NCBI GenBank assembly: GCA_018883865.1
Contig: JAHLFI010000042.1
Coordinates: 1 to 47,720, forward strand
Direction of reading: 5' to 3'
Source of the DNA: Candidatus Oceanisphaera merdipullorum
GTDB lineage: Bacteria > Pseudomonadota > Gammaproteobacteria > Enterobacterales > Aeromonadaceae
DNA: 47,720 nt
Shown piece after piece: positions 7,697 to 18,105 of the stretch. Position numbers and translations under genes: made by a program. The stretch's first letter is position 1. Every line of letters begins with the position of its first letter. The notes beneath the pieces were generated by a model. It did not search any database, was not told the DNA's origin, and saw only the letters and a list, made by a program, of their open reading frames with translations.

Positions 7697-8559
7697 AACG
7701 CCACACTCCAGTACCAGCTCATTAAGGATTTACCCCAAATCAGATATACCCAGCCGGCAATCGCCAAAGCTGGGCCAAAAGGTAATACGCGCTCCGTATT
7801 CAAGCGGCGGCTCGCCATTAAACTTAAGCCAATAAATGAACCGATTACTGAAGATATCAGCAGTATTGGCAAGACTGCCTGCCAGCCAAACCAAGCGCCA
7901 AGCGCAGCTAATAGCTTAAAGTCGCCATAGCCCATGCCTTCTTTACCGGTGGCCAGCTTGAAAGCCCAATACAGGCTCCACAACACGCCGTAACCAATGG
8001 CAGCACCGAGCACCGCATCGGGTAGCGTGATAAAGTGACCGTCAATATTAATTAATAATCCTATCCATAACAGCGACAGGGTTAGATTATCGGGCAACAA
8101 CAGATGATCGACGTCGATCATGGTCATGCAGATCAGCAGCCAAGTAAATAACAGGGCCGCCAGCAGTTGTGGGCTAGCGCCAAAGCGCCACACGATAACG
8201 GCAGATAAAATAGCTGTGCTTAATTCAACTAATGGATAACGCTTAGAGACCTGAGCCTGACAGTAGCGACAACGGCCGCGTAGCATTAACCAACTCAGCA
8301 GCGGAATATTATCAAGCGCACTCAACTGATGCTGGCAGTGGGAGCAGCGGGACCTTGGGGTACAGAGATTAAAGGTTTCTTGTTCGGATGCTGAATTGCC
8401 GTTTAGTTCGGCACAATCTTGCTGCCATTCACGCTTTAGCATGACCGGCAATCGGTAAATAACCACATTTAAAAAGCTACCCACTGATAAACCACACAAA
8501 GTAACCATAATATAAAGAGAGAGCAGATCCTGAGTTAGCCACTGGCTTAACATAGCCAT
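7693..8559 (-). CDS. pilD: Type IV prepilin peptidase/N-methyltransferase (PilD)
   Basis: 288 residues from the ATG at 8559, preceded by AAGGA six bases upstream; an upstream ATG at 8589 lacks a ribosome site. It cleaves the glycine leader of prepilins and methylates the new N-terminal Phe, in the inner membrane. Seen: SVGSFLNVVIYRLP near the N terminus, the zinc-binding tetrad CSHC and CRYC in the cytoplasmic loop, the two aspartyl-protease sites DVDHLLLPD and GMGYGDFKLLAALGAWFGW, and about eight hydrophobic segments. Fourth gene of pilABCD-coaE; PilA in the same operon is its expected substrate. Confidence 0.95.
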   Translation of the reverse strand: MAMLSQWLTQDLLSLYIMVTLCGLSVGSFLNVVIYRLPVMLKREWQQDCAELNGNSASEQETFNLCTPRSRCSHCQHQLSALDNIPLLSWLMLRGRCRYCQAQVSKRYPLVELSTAILSAVIVWRFGASPQLLAALLFTWLLICMTMIDVDHLLLPDNLTLSLLWIGLLINIDGHFITLPDAVLGAAIGYGVLWSLYWAFKLATGKEGMGYGDFKLLAALGAWFGWQAVLPILLISSVIGSFIGLSLMASRRLNTERVLPFGPALAIAGWVYLIWGKSLMSWYWSVAL

Positions 8560-8625
8560 TTTGAATCCTTTGAGTGTATATACGTCCATTCAAGTACCGA
8601 TGGTACGAGTTTTTAACCTCAGGTA

Positions 8626-9837
8626 TCAATTGATTGCATTACCCAAGCCGAAGATGGGAAGGTACATGGCTATTACTAAACCGCCAACCAAAATTCCTAA
8701 TACCAGCATCATCACAGGCTCAATTAAACTGGCCAAGGCCCCGACTGTGGTATCGACCTCGGCTTCATAAATACTCGCCACTTTCTGCATCATATCGTCA
8801 ATCACACCGGTTTCCTCCCCAATCATGGTTAACTGCACCAGTAGCTCGGGGAAAAGCTGACTGGCGGCCAATGCCTGATGCAGTGGCAGACCGGCTATAA
8901 CATCATTGCGAGCCTGCAATACCGCTTGTCGGTACACGCGGTTACCGCAGGCACCAGCTGACAATATTAGGCCTTCAATTAAAGGGATACCGGCGGCGAA
9001 GGTGGCGGCTAACGTGCGAGCAAAGCCAGTTAAGGCGGCCTTTTTTAATATGCCCCCTAACAACGGCAGCTTGAGCAATAGGCGATCTTGGCGCTGGCGC
9101 CATTGTTGAGAGCTGCGTCGAGCTTTCATAAATCCATAGCCGAGCACCACGAGCGCCACCACGAGATAGCCACCGTAGATTTGCAAGCCACGGGACAAGC
9201 CGATCACGGCCTGAGTAAACAAAGGCAAAGGCGCGCCAAAATTGTCGTACATCTCCTCAAACAGCGGTATTACCCACAGCAATAAGATGGCGGTGACCAC
9301 AGCTGCGACCACCAATACTAACGCTGGATAAAACAGTGCCTTCTTTATTTTAATTTTTAACTGTTCTGCTTTTTCTGCGTACACGGCTAATTGTGCAAAG
9401 ACTTGCGCCAGTTCCCCCATTTGCTCGCCAGCTTGTACTAGGTCGCAATAGAGATCATTAAATTGCGCAGGAAATTGTTTAAGAGCCAGCGATAAGGGTT
9501 GGCCACTTTCTACGTCTATGGCGAGCAAGTTAATTAAATGTGCCAGCGAGGTCTTGGTGGCGGTTCTGGCGATAAGCTGCAAGCTTTGTAGCAGCGGTAT
9601 ACCCGCTTGCAACATAGTCGCCAATTGACGAGTTATCAGGGCTATGTCTGCCGCGCGAATGGTTTGATTTGCGTGGTTGAATAAACTGCTTCGTTTGCGT
9701 TGTACCCGAATGGGCTGAATGCCTTGGCGTTGTAATTGATATTTAACGGCTAATTGGCTGGACTCATACATTATACCAGACACAGTTTGGCCATTTTTGT
9801 TAATGCCTTGCCAGTGATAGCGCTGTTTTTTAGCCAT
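8626..9837 (-). CDS. pilC: Type IV pilus inner-membrane platform protein PilC
   Basis: 403 residues, the usual length. GspF/PilC family: two repeated cytoplasmic helical-bundle domains, each followed by a membrane segment. Seen: YHWQGINKNGQTVSG at the start, LATMLQAGIPLLQSL, QAGEQMGELAQVF, a TM near ALVLVVAAVVTAILLLW, the second-repeat FARTLAATFAAGIPLIEGL and MIGEETGVIDDMM, and a C-terminal TM MMLVLGILVGGLVIAMYLPIF. It anchors the PilB motor and pilus base. Strong GGAGG ribosome site eight bases before the ATG. Sixty-seven bases separate it from pilB. Confidence 0.95.
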   Translation of the reverse strand: MAKKQRYHWQGINKNGQTVSGIMYESSQLAVKYQLQRQGIQPIRVQRKRSSLFNHANQTIRAADIALITRQLATMLQAGIPLLQSLQLIARTATKTSLAHLINLLAIDVESGQPLSLALKQFPAQFNDLYCDLVQAGEQMGELAQVFAQLAVYAEKAEQLKIKIKKALFYPALVLVVAAVVTAILLLWVIPLFEEMYDNFGAPLPLFTQAVIGLSRGLQIYGGYLVVALVVLGYGFMKARRSSQQWRQRQDRLLLKLPLLGGILKKAALTGFARTLAATFAAGIPLIEGLILSAGACGNRVYRQAVLQARNDVIAGLPLHQALAASQLFPELLVQLTMIGEETGVIDDMMQKVASIYEAEVDTTVGALASLIEPVMMLVLGILVGGLVIAMYLPIFGLGNAIN

Positions 9838-9904
9838 GGGCTACCTCCAGCAGCATGGGGAAAGGTTGCTTACCGTGTGTTTTGGCGACCTAGAGTGTGC
9901 CTGT

Positions 9905-11635
9905 TTATTGAGTAATACGATTGGCTTCCGCCAAGCTAATCACACCTTGTTGTGCCTTAGCCAATGCGGCTTGGCGTAGGGTTAGCATGCCAGAAGAGGC
10001 CGCGGCTCGTGCCAGTGCTGAGGCGTCGGCGCCGCTGAGCATTAGCCCAGCTAAGTGTTGATCCATGGCTAACACTTCATAAATGCCGATGCGGCCTTTG
10101 TAGCCGTCGGTACATAAGGCGCAGCCGCAGGCTTGGTATAAATTAATGTCATGCTTGTTAAGCGTGGCGTCTGTGCCATTCGCGCCATCGAGTTCCTGAC
10201 AGCTACTGTTAAATCCCACTAAGGCTAATTGTTGTGCCGATAATGACTCGGGTTGTTTACAGTGGGGGCAGAGTTTTCGGGCTAAGCGTTGGGCAATGAT
10301 CAGGCTAACCGAAGAAGCAATATTATAAGCGGCGAGGCCCATACTACTGAGGCGAGTTAGGGTGTCGGTAGCGGAGTTGGTGTGTAAAGTAGAGAGGACT
10401 AGATGGCCGGTTTGTGCCGCCTTGATGGCAATTTCTGCAGTTTCCAAATCGCGGATTTCGCCCACCATAATAATATCTGGGTCTTGTCTTAAGAAGGCTC
10501 TGAGCGCTTGAGCGAAACCTAAACCAGCTTTGGGGTTAATTTGTACCTGATTAATGCCCGGCATAATAATTTCAATGGGGTCTTCGGCAGCGGATATATT
10601 ACGGCTCACCGTATTTAAGATACTTAACCCCGTATACAGCGACACGGTTTTGCCTGAGCCGGTGGGGCCTGTTACCAGAATTAATCCTTGAGATAAATGT
10701 AGCGCGCGCAAATAATCCGCTTTTTGTGACGTCTCAAATCCCAGCTGGTGAATATCTAGTTTAGTCACTGCGCTATCGAGCAGGCGCAGCACAATTTTCT
10801 CCCCTGCTTGGGTCGGTAGGCTGCTCACGCGCATATCAATGGATTGGTGGCGGCTTAGTTGCAGTTTAATACGGCCATCTTGGGGTTGGCGGCGATCGGC
10901 AATATCGAGGCGCGCCATCACTTTGAGTCGTGCGGCAAAGCGGTTAGCCAGCTGACTGGGTGGGGAAGCTACATCATGTAACAGGCCGTCGATACGAAAA
11001 CGAATCCGATAAAAGCGCTCATAAGGCTCAAAATGAATATCAGAAGCGGCTTTGCGTACCGCATCGAGCAACACTTGCTGGATATAGCGCACGATAGGCG
11101 CATCATCGTCATCCAAGGCTGTTTCTTCAGCGGGCAGCGCTAAGGCGTCTGACTCTGCGTTATGAGTTAAGTCGACCAGATGCGGCTCATCGCCGCGCTG
11201 TAGCTGCTGTAGCCGCAGGGCTAACTTAGTTTCTTCTACCAGCCTTGCATCTGTGACCACATTAAACCGAAAACTAAAGTCCTCTAATGCCAGTACATTG
11301 CTGGGATCCGCCATGGCCAAATACAAGACATTATCTTGCAAGAGCACGGGCAGCGCATGATGACGTTCAATTAAGTCCATGCTCAAATATTGCGGTGGCA
11401 CGTCTTGGCCATTGAGGCTATTTAAATCCCACAGCGTTAAGCCGTAATGGTGGGCACAAAATTGAGCCAGCTCATCACTGGACAGTAATTTTCGCTCGAC
11501 GAGCACAGTGCTCAGCGGCTTTGCTTCTTGCTGGACTTGGGAGAGCGCCTGCTCCAATTCAGCGGGGGTTAGCTTAGCGGCAACCAACAAGCTGCGCGCT
11601 AAGCCCTGAGTGGTTAACATAGCGCTGGTTAGCAT
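9905..11635 (-). CDS. pilB: Type IV pilus extension ATPase PilB
   Basis: 576 residues. Hexameric ATPase that drives pilus assembly. N-terminal MshEN/GspE-N domain (about 1-150), then the GspE core: Walker A GPTGSGKT near residue 322, Asp box, [15 protein letters not shown] with the Walker B Glu, His box [13 protein letters not shown], and a zinc site CPHC ... CALC before [10 protein letters not shown]. It overlaps the pilA stop by seven bases. No clear ribosome site exists at the ATG 11635 or at the in-frame ATG 11620, so coupling to pilA translation is likely. Confidence 0.95.
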   Translation of the reverse strand: MLTSAMLTTQGLARSLLVAAKLTPAELEQALSQVQQEAKPLSTVLVERKLLSSDELAQFCAHHYGLTLWDLNSLNGQDVPPQYLSMDLIERHHALPVLLQDNVLYLAMADPSNVLALEDFSFRFNVVTDARLVEETKLALRLQQLQRGDEPHLVDLTHNAESDALALPAEETALDDDDAPIVRYIQQVLLDAVRKAASDIHFEPYERFYRIRFRIDGLLHDVASPPSQLANRFAARLKVMARLDIADRRQPQDGRIKLQLSRHQSIDMRVSSLPTQAGEKIVLRLLDSAVTKLDIHQLGFETSQKADYLRALHLSQGLILVTGPTGSGKTVSLYTGLSILNTVSRNISAAEDPIEIIMPGINQVQINPKAGLGFAQALRAFLRQDPDIIMVGEIRDLETAEIAIKAAQTGHLVLSTLHTNSATDTLTRLSSMGLAAYNIASSVSLIIAQRLARKLCPHCKQPESLSAQQLALVGFNSSCQELDGANGTDATLNKHDINLYQACGCALCTDGYKGRIGIYEVLAMDQHLAGLMLSGADASALARAAASSGMLTLRQAALAKAQQGVISLAEANRITQ

Positions 11636-12063
11636 AGGTTGTTGTCGATGCAGGAGCTGGGAGCAGAGGTCGGATTATTTTTCCAGATGACACGACCATT
11701 ATCTGCAGTGCCTTCTTGGGTAAAAGTAGAGCCGCCGAGGGTTGTTTTTGCCGTGGCGGTAATTACCCATGGACCTGTACCCGTTACCTCCACTTTTTCC
11801 ACGTAATCGGTTTCTACCGCCGTGAGAGGGACGGCGCTATTACCTGCTGCGGCACAGTTAGTACCACTAATTTGCACGCAAACATCGATGGCAGTCTTGG
11901 CGGGGCCGGCGGCGGCAATGACTTCGGAGAAGCGAGCGCGTTGGATATAACTTTGGTAGGCGGGTAGGGCGATCACCGCGAGTATGGCCACAATGGCCAC
12001 CACTATCATAAGTTCGATTAGGGTAAAACCTAGGCTTGATCGCGTGCTAATAGGCTGCTTCAT
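11629..12063 (-). CDS. pilA: Type IV major pilin PilA
   Basis: 144 residues. Short leader [12 protein letters not shown], then [20 protein letters not shown]: the class IVa prepilin signature with cleavage after Gly and Glu5 of the mature chain. [12 protein letters not shown] follows, as in standard pilins. Four cysteines are in the mature part ([11 protein letters not shown] and SSCIDNNLC), the last pair giving the C-terminal disulfide loop. First gene of the pilABCD-coaE operon. AAGGA precedes the ATG. A 7-bp hairpin (TGCCAGC 12101-12107 / GCTGGCA 12117-12123) lies in the leader; no correctly spaced sigma-54 site was found. Confidence 0.95.
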   Translation of the reverse strand: MKQPISTRSSLGFTLIELMIVVAIVAILAVIALPAYQSYIQRARFSEVIAAAGPAKTAIDVCVQISGTNCAAAGNSAVPLTAVETDYVEKVEVTGTGPWVITATAKTTLGGSTFTQEGTADNGRVIWKNNPTSAPSSCIDNNLC

Positions 12064-12218
12064 AATGTGTCATCCTTGACCGATAAATCGTTATGAATAG
12101 TGCCAGCGGCTTCCTTGCTGGCAATGCGAGGTGCCCTTAAAGGTAGCAACGAACAGTAAATGTGGCGAATAAGTGACCAGTTTGCGGCTGTGAGCCACGA
12201 ACGTATCGCTTCTGCAAT

Positions 12219-12779
12219 TCATGCATTAGGGTTTAGATTCTCAATGAAATCCCAATCAAAGCCGGTGCCCGGATCTGTCTTACGGCCCGGTGCTATGTCG
12301 CTGTGGCCGACGATATGGGCCGGTGTAATGGCGGGAAATTGCTGCTGAATAAATTTCGTGACGGTCGTTAGGGTGTGATATTGAGCTGGGGTAAAAGTAC
12401 CTGTATCTGTGCCTTCTAGCTCGATGCCGATGGCAAAGTCATTGCAGCGTTCGCGGTCTTGAAAGCAAGATTGGCCCGCATGCCAAGCGCGCTTGTGCAG
12501 CGAAACATATTGCACCAGCTCGCCATCACGGCGGATCAAGCAATGCGCCGAGACTTTAAGATGTTGAATGCCAACAAAATAAGCATCATCATCTGGATTC
12601 AATTGTCCCAAAAACAGCTGGTCGATATAGGGGCCGCCAAACTGTCCCGGCGGCAGGCTAATGCTGTGTACCACTAATAAAGACACTTCTTGCTCAGGTC
12701 TGTCATCAAAGTGCGGCGAGGGGCAGTGGCGAGCAGGCTGCAACCAGCCGTCATCAGTTAACATTAGCGAACGAGTCAT
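12219..12779 (-). CDS. ampD: 1,6-anhydro-N-acetylmuramyl-L-alanine amidase AmpD
   Basis: 186 residues. Cytosolic zinc amidase of cell-wall recycling that cuts the peptide from anhydromuropeptides and so limits AmpR-type beta-lactamase induction. Zinc ligands are visible: His38 in LLVVHSI, His159 and Asp169 in GHSDIAPGRKTDPG, ten residues apart as in E. coli. Other hallmarks: FGGPYIDQLF, VSAHCLIRRDGELVQYV, AWHAGQS, FAIGIELEGTD. AGAGG lies six bases before the ATG. It points away from the nadC side, the classic ampD-nadC arrangement, but ampE does not follow; pilA comes next. Confidence 0.96.
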   Translation of the reverse strand: MTRSLMLTDDGWLQPARHCPSPHFDDRPEQEVSLLVVHSISLPPGQFGGPYIDQLFLGQLNPDDDAYFVGIQHLKVSAHCLIRRDGELVQYVSLHKRAWHAGQSCFQDRERCNDFAIGIELEGTDTGTFTPAQYHTLTTVTKFIQQQFPAITPAHIVGHSDIAPGRKTDPGTGFDWDFIENLNPNA

Positions 12780-12910
12780 GTGAGCCTCTAGTACCAGTCA
12801 AATAAGCCCTATAGTAAGAGGCTAAGCCCGAACCCGGCAAGTAAACATAAGCGGCAAGCAACCTATTGCTGATAAGCCAACAGGGTGTCGCCAGATGAGC
12901 AGGAGAGCAT

Positions 12911-13396
12911 ATGCAACGTCGATTAGGGCTCATTATGTGGCTAATGGTATGGGTGTTGGCATTAGGTCTGTTGACGTGGTTTTTTCAGCAAAAGTTTACC
13001 CACGATAGCAATCCTAACCAAGCTATCCGCCAGCTTGATGCCCAGACCATAGTGTTGGAGCAAAATAATCGTGGCCATTATTTGGCCAGCGGTCAGATCA
13101 ACGGTTTGGATGTGGTCTTGCTGTTAGATACGGGCGCCACCCAAGTGGCGGTGCCGCAGGCGTTGGCGGCCAAATTACAGTTAAAGCAAGGCCGAGAGCT
13201 GAGCTTAAGTACGGCAGCGGGCACGGTTACAGGATACGCCACTCGCATAAAAACCCTGTCTTTAGGGCCTTTCACCTTGTACGATTTGAACGCCGTTATT
13301 ATGCCCAGTGACAGTACTGAAATATTGTTAGGCATGAACGCCTTGCGTCAATTTGAGCTTATTCAACGCAATGGCCAACTGACCATAAGACGCTGA
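12911..13396 (+). CDS. Retropepsin-like aspartic protease, membrane-anchored (clan AA, TIGR02281-like)
   Basis: 161 residues. One N-terminal membrane helix (about 7-26, LIMWLMVWVLALGLLTWFF) then a single retropepsin domain with VVLLLDTGATQVAVP containing the Asp-Thr-Gly catalytic triad, and the flap and core stretch ending EILLGMNALRQFELI. A single domain means it would act as a dimer, probably on the periplasmic side. Substrate unknown. AGGAG sits before the ATG. It is the first gene after the ampD divergence and is followed 128 bases later by nadC. Confidence 0.85.
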   Translation: MQRRLGLIMWLMVWVLALGLLTWFFQQKFTHDSNPNQAIRQLDAQTIVLEQNNRGHYLASGQINGLDVVLLLDTGATQVAVPQALAAKLQLKQGRELSLSTAAGTVTGYATRIKTLSLGPFTLYDLNAVIMPSDSTEILLGMNALRQFELIQRNGQLTIRR

Positions 13397-13401
13397 AGTA
13401 A

Positions 13402-14412
<1,011 letters not shown>

Positions 14413-14516
14413 AAAGTAGTAAAAAAGCCATTATCAATTATTCTGATTTGCGTTTTTTCGAGACTAGGCTAGCCTTAGGCATTGGTCTAAAATGCTGACG
14501 ATTTTTTACACTATTG

Positions 14517-14544
14517 TGTCCAATTTAAATTAATTTATTGGACA
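14517..14544. promoter_or_regulatory. Perfect dyad upstream of pdhR (possible operator)
   Basis: TGTCCAAT (14517-14524) and ATTGGACA (14537-14544) are exact inverted copies around a 12-bp AT-only centre, with half-site centres 20 bp apart. The regulator is unknown. The inner ATTGG is shared with the PdhR half-site but the orientation is inverted. Confidence 0.45.
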
Positions 14545-14582
14545 TTTTAGCCGCGCAATGATACCTTTTTTTAACAGTGTCA

Positions 14583-14597
14583 ATTGGTCTTACCAAT
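14583..14597. promoter_or_regulatory. PdhR operator
   Basis: ATTGGTCTTACCAAT matches the known PdhR consensus (ATTGGTnnnACCAAT) exactly. It ends 13 bases before the pdhR ATG, placing it over the transcription start or leader. Autorepression relieved by pyruvate is the established logic for this site. Confidence 0.92.
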
Positions 14598-14610
14598 ATA
14601 AGCCGAGTTA

Positions 14611-15372
14611 ATGTCGAATCAGCGTATTAAGCAGCCAAAACTTGCCGATACTATCGCCGCCAAAATTGAGCAGATGATAGTAGAAGGCAGCTTGCAGCCC
14701 GGACAACGTTTGTTACCAGAGCGCGAGCTTGCAGAGCAATATGCCGTATCTCGACCTTCGGTACGAGAAGCCATCCAATTGCTGGAAGCAAGAGGTTTGG
14801 TTTCTCGACGTCAGGGTGGTGGCACTTATGTACAAAATGCCCTGACTAAAGGACTGGCTGACCCTTTGTTTCAGCTGCTGGCGGAACATCCGGAGTCGCA
14901 ATACGACATGCTGGAGTTTCGTCATACCATGGAAGGTATCTCCGCTTTTTATGCCGCCATGCGCGGCAACGAAGCTGACTTCGATGCTATACGTGCAGCA
15001 CAGTTAGCCATAGTACAAGCACAAGAACTGGGTGACTTACCCGCTGAAGCCGCCGCCGCCGCTGAATTTTATATCGCGGTCGCCGCAGCGGCTCACAACG
15101 TGGTGTTGTTACACCTGCTGCGCGCCATACAGCCGCTGCTGGAGTCCAGTATCTTGCGCAATATCAAAATTTTAAACCGACGTGCCGGTATGGTGGAAAA
15201 GATCCGCGTGCATCGCGCAAATCTGATCCAATGCATACTGTCGCGAGAACCGGAACAAGCCAGAGATGCATGTCACGATCATCTGGCTTTTATTGAAGAA
15301 ACTCTGCTGGATATTCAGCGTGAAGAGAGCCGTATTCAGCGCTCTTTACGCCGTAATAGGCAGCAGGAATGA
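14611..15372 (+). CDS. pdhR: Pyruvate dehydrogenase complex repressor PdhR (GntR/FadR family)
   Basis: 253 residues. Pyruvate-responsive repressor of the PDH operon. N-terminal winged helix-turn-helix of the GntR type (LADTIAAKIEQMIVEGSLQPG, LPERELAEQYAVSRPSVREAI, RRQGGGTYV), then an all-helical FCD effector domain with LEFRHTMEGISAFYAA and HRANLIQCILSREPEQARDACHDHL carrying the usual Asp/His-type ligand residues. A stretch of alanines near 143-158 is richer than usual. It is the first gene of pdhR-aceE-aceF-lpdA, 61 bases before aceE, with its own operator just upstream. Confidence 0.95.
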   Translation: MSNQRIKQPKLADTIAAKIEQMIVEGSLQPGQRLLPERELAEQYAVSRPSVREAIQLLEARGLVSRRQGGGTYVQNALTKGLADPLFQLLAEHPESQYDMLEFRHTMEGISAFYAAMRGNEADFDAIRAAQLAIVQAQELGDLPAEAAAAAEFYIAVAAAAHNVVLLHLLRAIQPLLESSILRNIKILNRRAGMVEKIRVHRANLIQCILSREPEQARDACHDHLAFIEETLLDIQREESRIQRSLRRNRQQE

Positions 15373-15433
15373 CAATGCCTTCGGCACTGATGACACCCAT
15401 GGGCATGAGCCCCAAACGAGATAGGAAACAGCC

Positions 15434-18094
15434 ATGTCTGATATCCTGAATAACGATGTGGATTCAATCGAAACTCAAGAGTGGTTAGACTCTCTTGAAT
15501 CGTTGATCCGTCAAGAAGGACCTGAGCGCGCCCAGTACATTTATGAGCGTCTCACCACTAAAGCCATTAAATCCGGTGTAGCAGTGGCCAGAAATGCCCA
15601 CTCAGACTACGTCAACAGCATCAAGTCTGAAGACGAGACTGAGTATCCGGGTAACTGGGATCTGGAACGTCGTATCCGCGCTATTATCCGCTGGAACTCA
15701 GTGATGATCGTGTTACGCGCCTCTAGAAAAGATCTGGACTTGGGTGGCCACATGGCTTCTTACTCGTCCAGTGCCACTATGTATGAAGTGGGCTTTAACC
15801 ACTTCTACCGCGCCCGTAACGAAAAAGACGGCGGCGACTTGGTGTTCTTCCAAGGTCATATCTCGCCAGGCATTTATGCTCGTGCGTTTGTTGAAGGCCG
15901 CTTAAGTGCCGCTCAGTTGGACATGTTCCGTCAAGAAGTAGACGGCAAGGGCATTCCTTCTTACCCGCACCCGAAACTGATGCCTGACTTCTGGCAGTTC
16001 CCGACCGTATCTATGGGTCTGGGTCCGTTGAACGCCATTTATCAAGCACGTTTCTTGAAATATCTGACTAACCGTGGTCTGAAAGACTGTTCTGAGCAGC
16101 GCGTTTACGCCTACTTGGGCGACGGTGAAATGGATGAGCCAGAATCCAAAGGCGTGATCACTATCGCGGCCCGCGAAAAGCTGGACAACCTGTGCTTCAT
16201 TATCAACTGTAACCTGCAGCGCCTCGACGGTCCTGTAATTGGTAACGGTAAGATCATCAACGAACTGGACGGTATCTTTAACGGTGCTGGCTGGAACGTG
16301 GTTAAGGTTATCTGGGGTCGTCGTTGGGACGAGCTGCTCGCTAAAGATAAGAGCGGTAAGCTGGTACAACTGATGAACGAAACCGTAGACGGTGACTATC
16401 AGACATTTAAGTCGAAAGACGGTGCCTACGTGCGTCAGCACTTCTTCGGCAAATATCCTGAGACCTTAGAACTGGTCAAAGATATGTCTGACGAAGATAT
16501 CTTCGCTCTGAACCGTGGTGGTCACGATCCTGCTAAAATGTACGCTGCGTACAAAAATGCGGCCGAGACCAAAGGCAAGCCGACCGTTATCTTGGCCAAA
16601 ACCATTAAAGGTTACGGCATGGGTGAAGCGGCTGAAGGCAAGAACATTGCCCACCAGGTTAAGAACATGGACATGTCGTCCGTTAAGCACTTCCGTGACC
16701 GTTTCAATCTGGAAGTAAGCGACGAAGACATCGTTGATCTGCCGTATATCGAAATCAAAGAAGGCACCCGCGAGCACGAATACCTGCATGCCCGCCGTAA
16801 CGCTTTGAAAGGCTACTTGCCTACTCGTTTACCAGAAACCACTGACAAGCTGCAAATTCCTGAGCTGTCTGAGTTTGATTCTTTGCTGGGCGAGCAGTCT
16901 CGTGAAGTTTCTACCACAATGGCGTTCGTGCGTGCCTTAAACATCATGCTGAAGAACAAGTCCATTGGTGAGCGCATAGTGCCAATTTTGGCCGATGAAG
17001 CCCGTACCTTTGGTATGGAAGGTCTGTTCCGTCAAATCGGTATCTACAGCCCTAACGGTCAGCAATACACGCCGCAAGACCGTGAGCAAGTTGCTTACTA
17101 CAAAGAAGACATCAAAGGCCAGGTACTGCAAGAAGGTATCAACGAGCTGGGTGCAACTTCTTCATGGTTAGCCGCTGCGACCTCTTACAGCACCAACGAT
17201 TTCCCGATGATCCCGTTCTACATCTACTACTCCATGTTCGGTTTCCAACGCGTTGGCGACTTGTGCTGGGCAGCCGGTGACCAACAGGCTCGTGGTTTCA
17301 TGATCGGTGGTACTTCAGGTCGTACGACACTGAACGGTGAAGGTCTGCAACACGAAGATGGCCACAGCCATATTCAAGCCAGTGTTATTCCTAACTGTAT
17401 TACTTATGATCCAACTTATGTGTATGAAGTAGCGGTTATCGTACAAGACGGCTTGCGTCGTATGTACGGTGATAACCCAGAGAACATCTACTACTACATC
17501 ACTACTCTGAACGAAAACTACCATCAGCCAGCTATGCCTGCAGGCGCCGAAGAAGGTATTCGTAAGGGTATTTATAAGTTGGATACAGTTGCCGGTAGCA
17601 AAGGCAAAGTACAGCTGATGGGTTCAGGCACTATCTTGAACGACGTGCGCCAAGCTGCCGCCATTCTGTCAGAAGAATACGGCATCGCATCTGACATCTT
17701 CAGTGTGCCTTCATTCAACGAATTGACCCGTGACGGTCAGGACGTTGAGCGCTGGAACATGCTGCACCCAACTGAAGAAGCGCGTGTACCTTACATTGCA
17801 CAAGTAATGGGCAAAGAGCCTGCTATTGCTGCGACTGACTACATGAAGAACTACGCCGAACAAGTGCGCGGTTTCATGCCTTCAGTAAGCTACAAGGTAT
17901 TGGGCACCGATGGTTTCGGCCGTTCAGATAGCCGTGATAACCTGCGTCGCCACTTCGAAGTGAACAAGCACTATATCGTACTTGCTGCACTGACCGAGCT
18001 GGCTAAGCAAGGCACGTTGGACAAGAAAGTTGTTGCTGATGCCATTGTGAAGTTCGGCATTGACGCTGATAAGATCAACCCGCTGTACGCATAA
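15434..18094 (+). CDS. aceE: Pyruvate dehydrogenase E1 component
   Basis: 886 residues, homodimeric-type E1 as in E. coli (887). It decarboxylates pyruvate with thiamine diphosphate and passes the acetyl group to the lipoyl arms of AceF. Seen: the N-terminal E2-binding leader, HMASYSSSATMYEVGFNHFYR, QGHISPGIYARAF, the ThDP motif GDGEMDEPES ... NCNLQRLDGPV, AKTIKGYGMG, and LADEARTFGMEGLFRQIGIY in the central domain. AGGAAA precedes the ATG. Eleven bases separate it from aceF. Codon use looks highly biased, as expected for an abundant enzyme (impression, not computed). Confidence 0.98.
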   Translation: MSDILNNDVDSIETQEWLDSLESLIRQEGPERAQYIYERLTTKAIKSGVAVARNAHSDYVNSIKSEDETEYPGNWDLERRIRAIIRWNSVMIVLRASRKDLDLGGHMASYSSSATMYEVGFNHFYRARNEKDGGDLVFFQGHISPGIYARAFVEGRLSAAQLDMFRQEVDGKGIPSYPHPKLMPDFWQFPTVSMGLGPLNAIYQARFLKYLTNRGLKDCSEQRVYAYLGDGEMDEPESKGVITIAAREKLDNLCFIINCNLQRLDGPVIGNGKIINELDGIFNGAGWNVVKVIWGRRWDELLAKDKSGKLVQLMNETVDGDYQTFKSKDGAYVRQHFFGKYPETLELVKDMSDEDIFALNRGGHDPAKMYAAYKNAAETKGKPTVILAKTIKGYGMGEAAEGKNIAHQVKNMDMSSVKHFRDRFNLEVSDEDIVDLPYIEIKEGTREHEYLHARRNALKGYLPTRLPETTDKLQIPELSEFDSLLGEQSREVSTTMAFVRALNIMLKNKSIGERIVPILADEARTFGMEGLFRQIGIYSPNGQQYTPQDREQVAYYKEDIKGQVLQEGINELGATSSWLAAATSYSTNDFPMIPFYIYYSMFGFQRVGDLCWAAGDQQARGFMIGGTSGRTTLNGEGLQHEDGHSHIQASVIPNCITYDPTYVYEVAVIVQDGLRRMYGDNPENIYYYITTLNENYHQPAMPAGAEEGIRKGIYKLDTVAGSKGKVQLMGSGTILNDVRQAAAILSEEYGIASDIFSVPSFNELTRDGQDVERWNMLHPTEEARVPYIAQVMGKEPAIAATDYMKNYAEQVRGFMPSVSYKVLGTDGFGRSDSRDNLRRHFEVNKHYIVLAALTELAKQGTLDKKVVADAIVKFGIDADKINPLYA

Positions 18095-18105
18095 AGGGGC
18101 AATAA

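Noticed and set aside
12064..12180. Sigma-54 promoter for pilA
   Set aside because: The best candidate (GGGCACCTCGCATTGCC on the minus strand) has one base too many between the GG and GC elements; sigma-54 spacing is strict.
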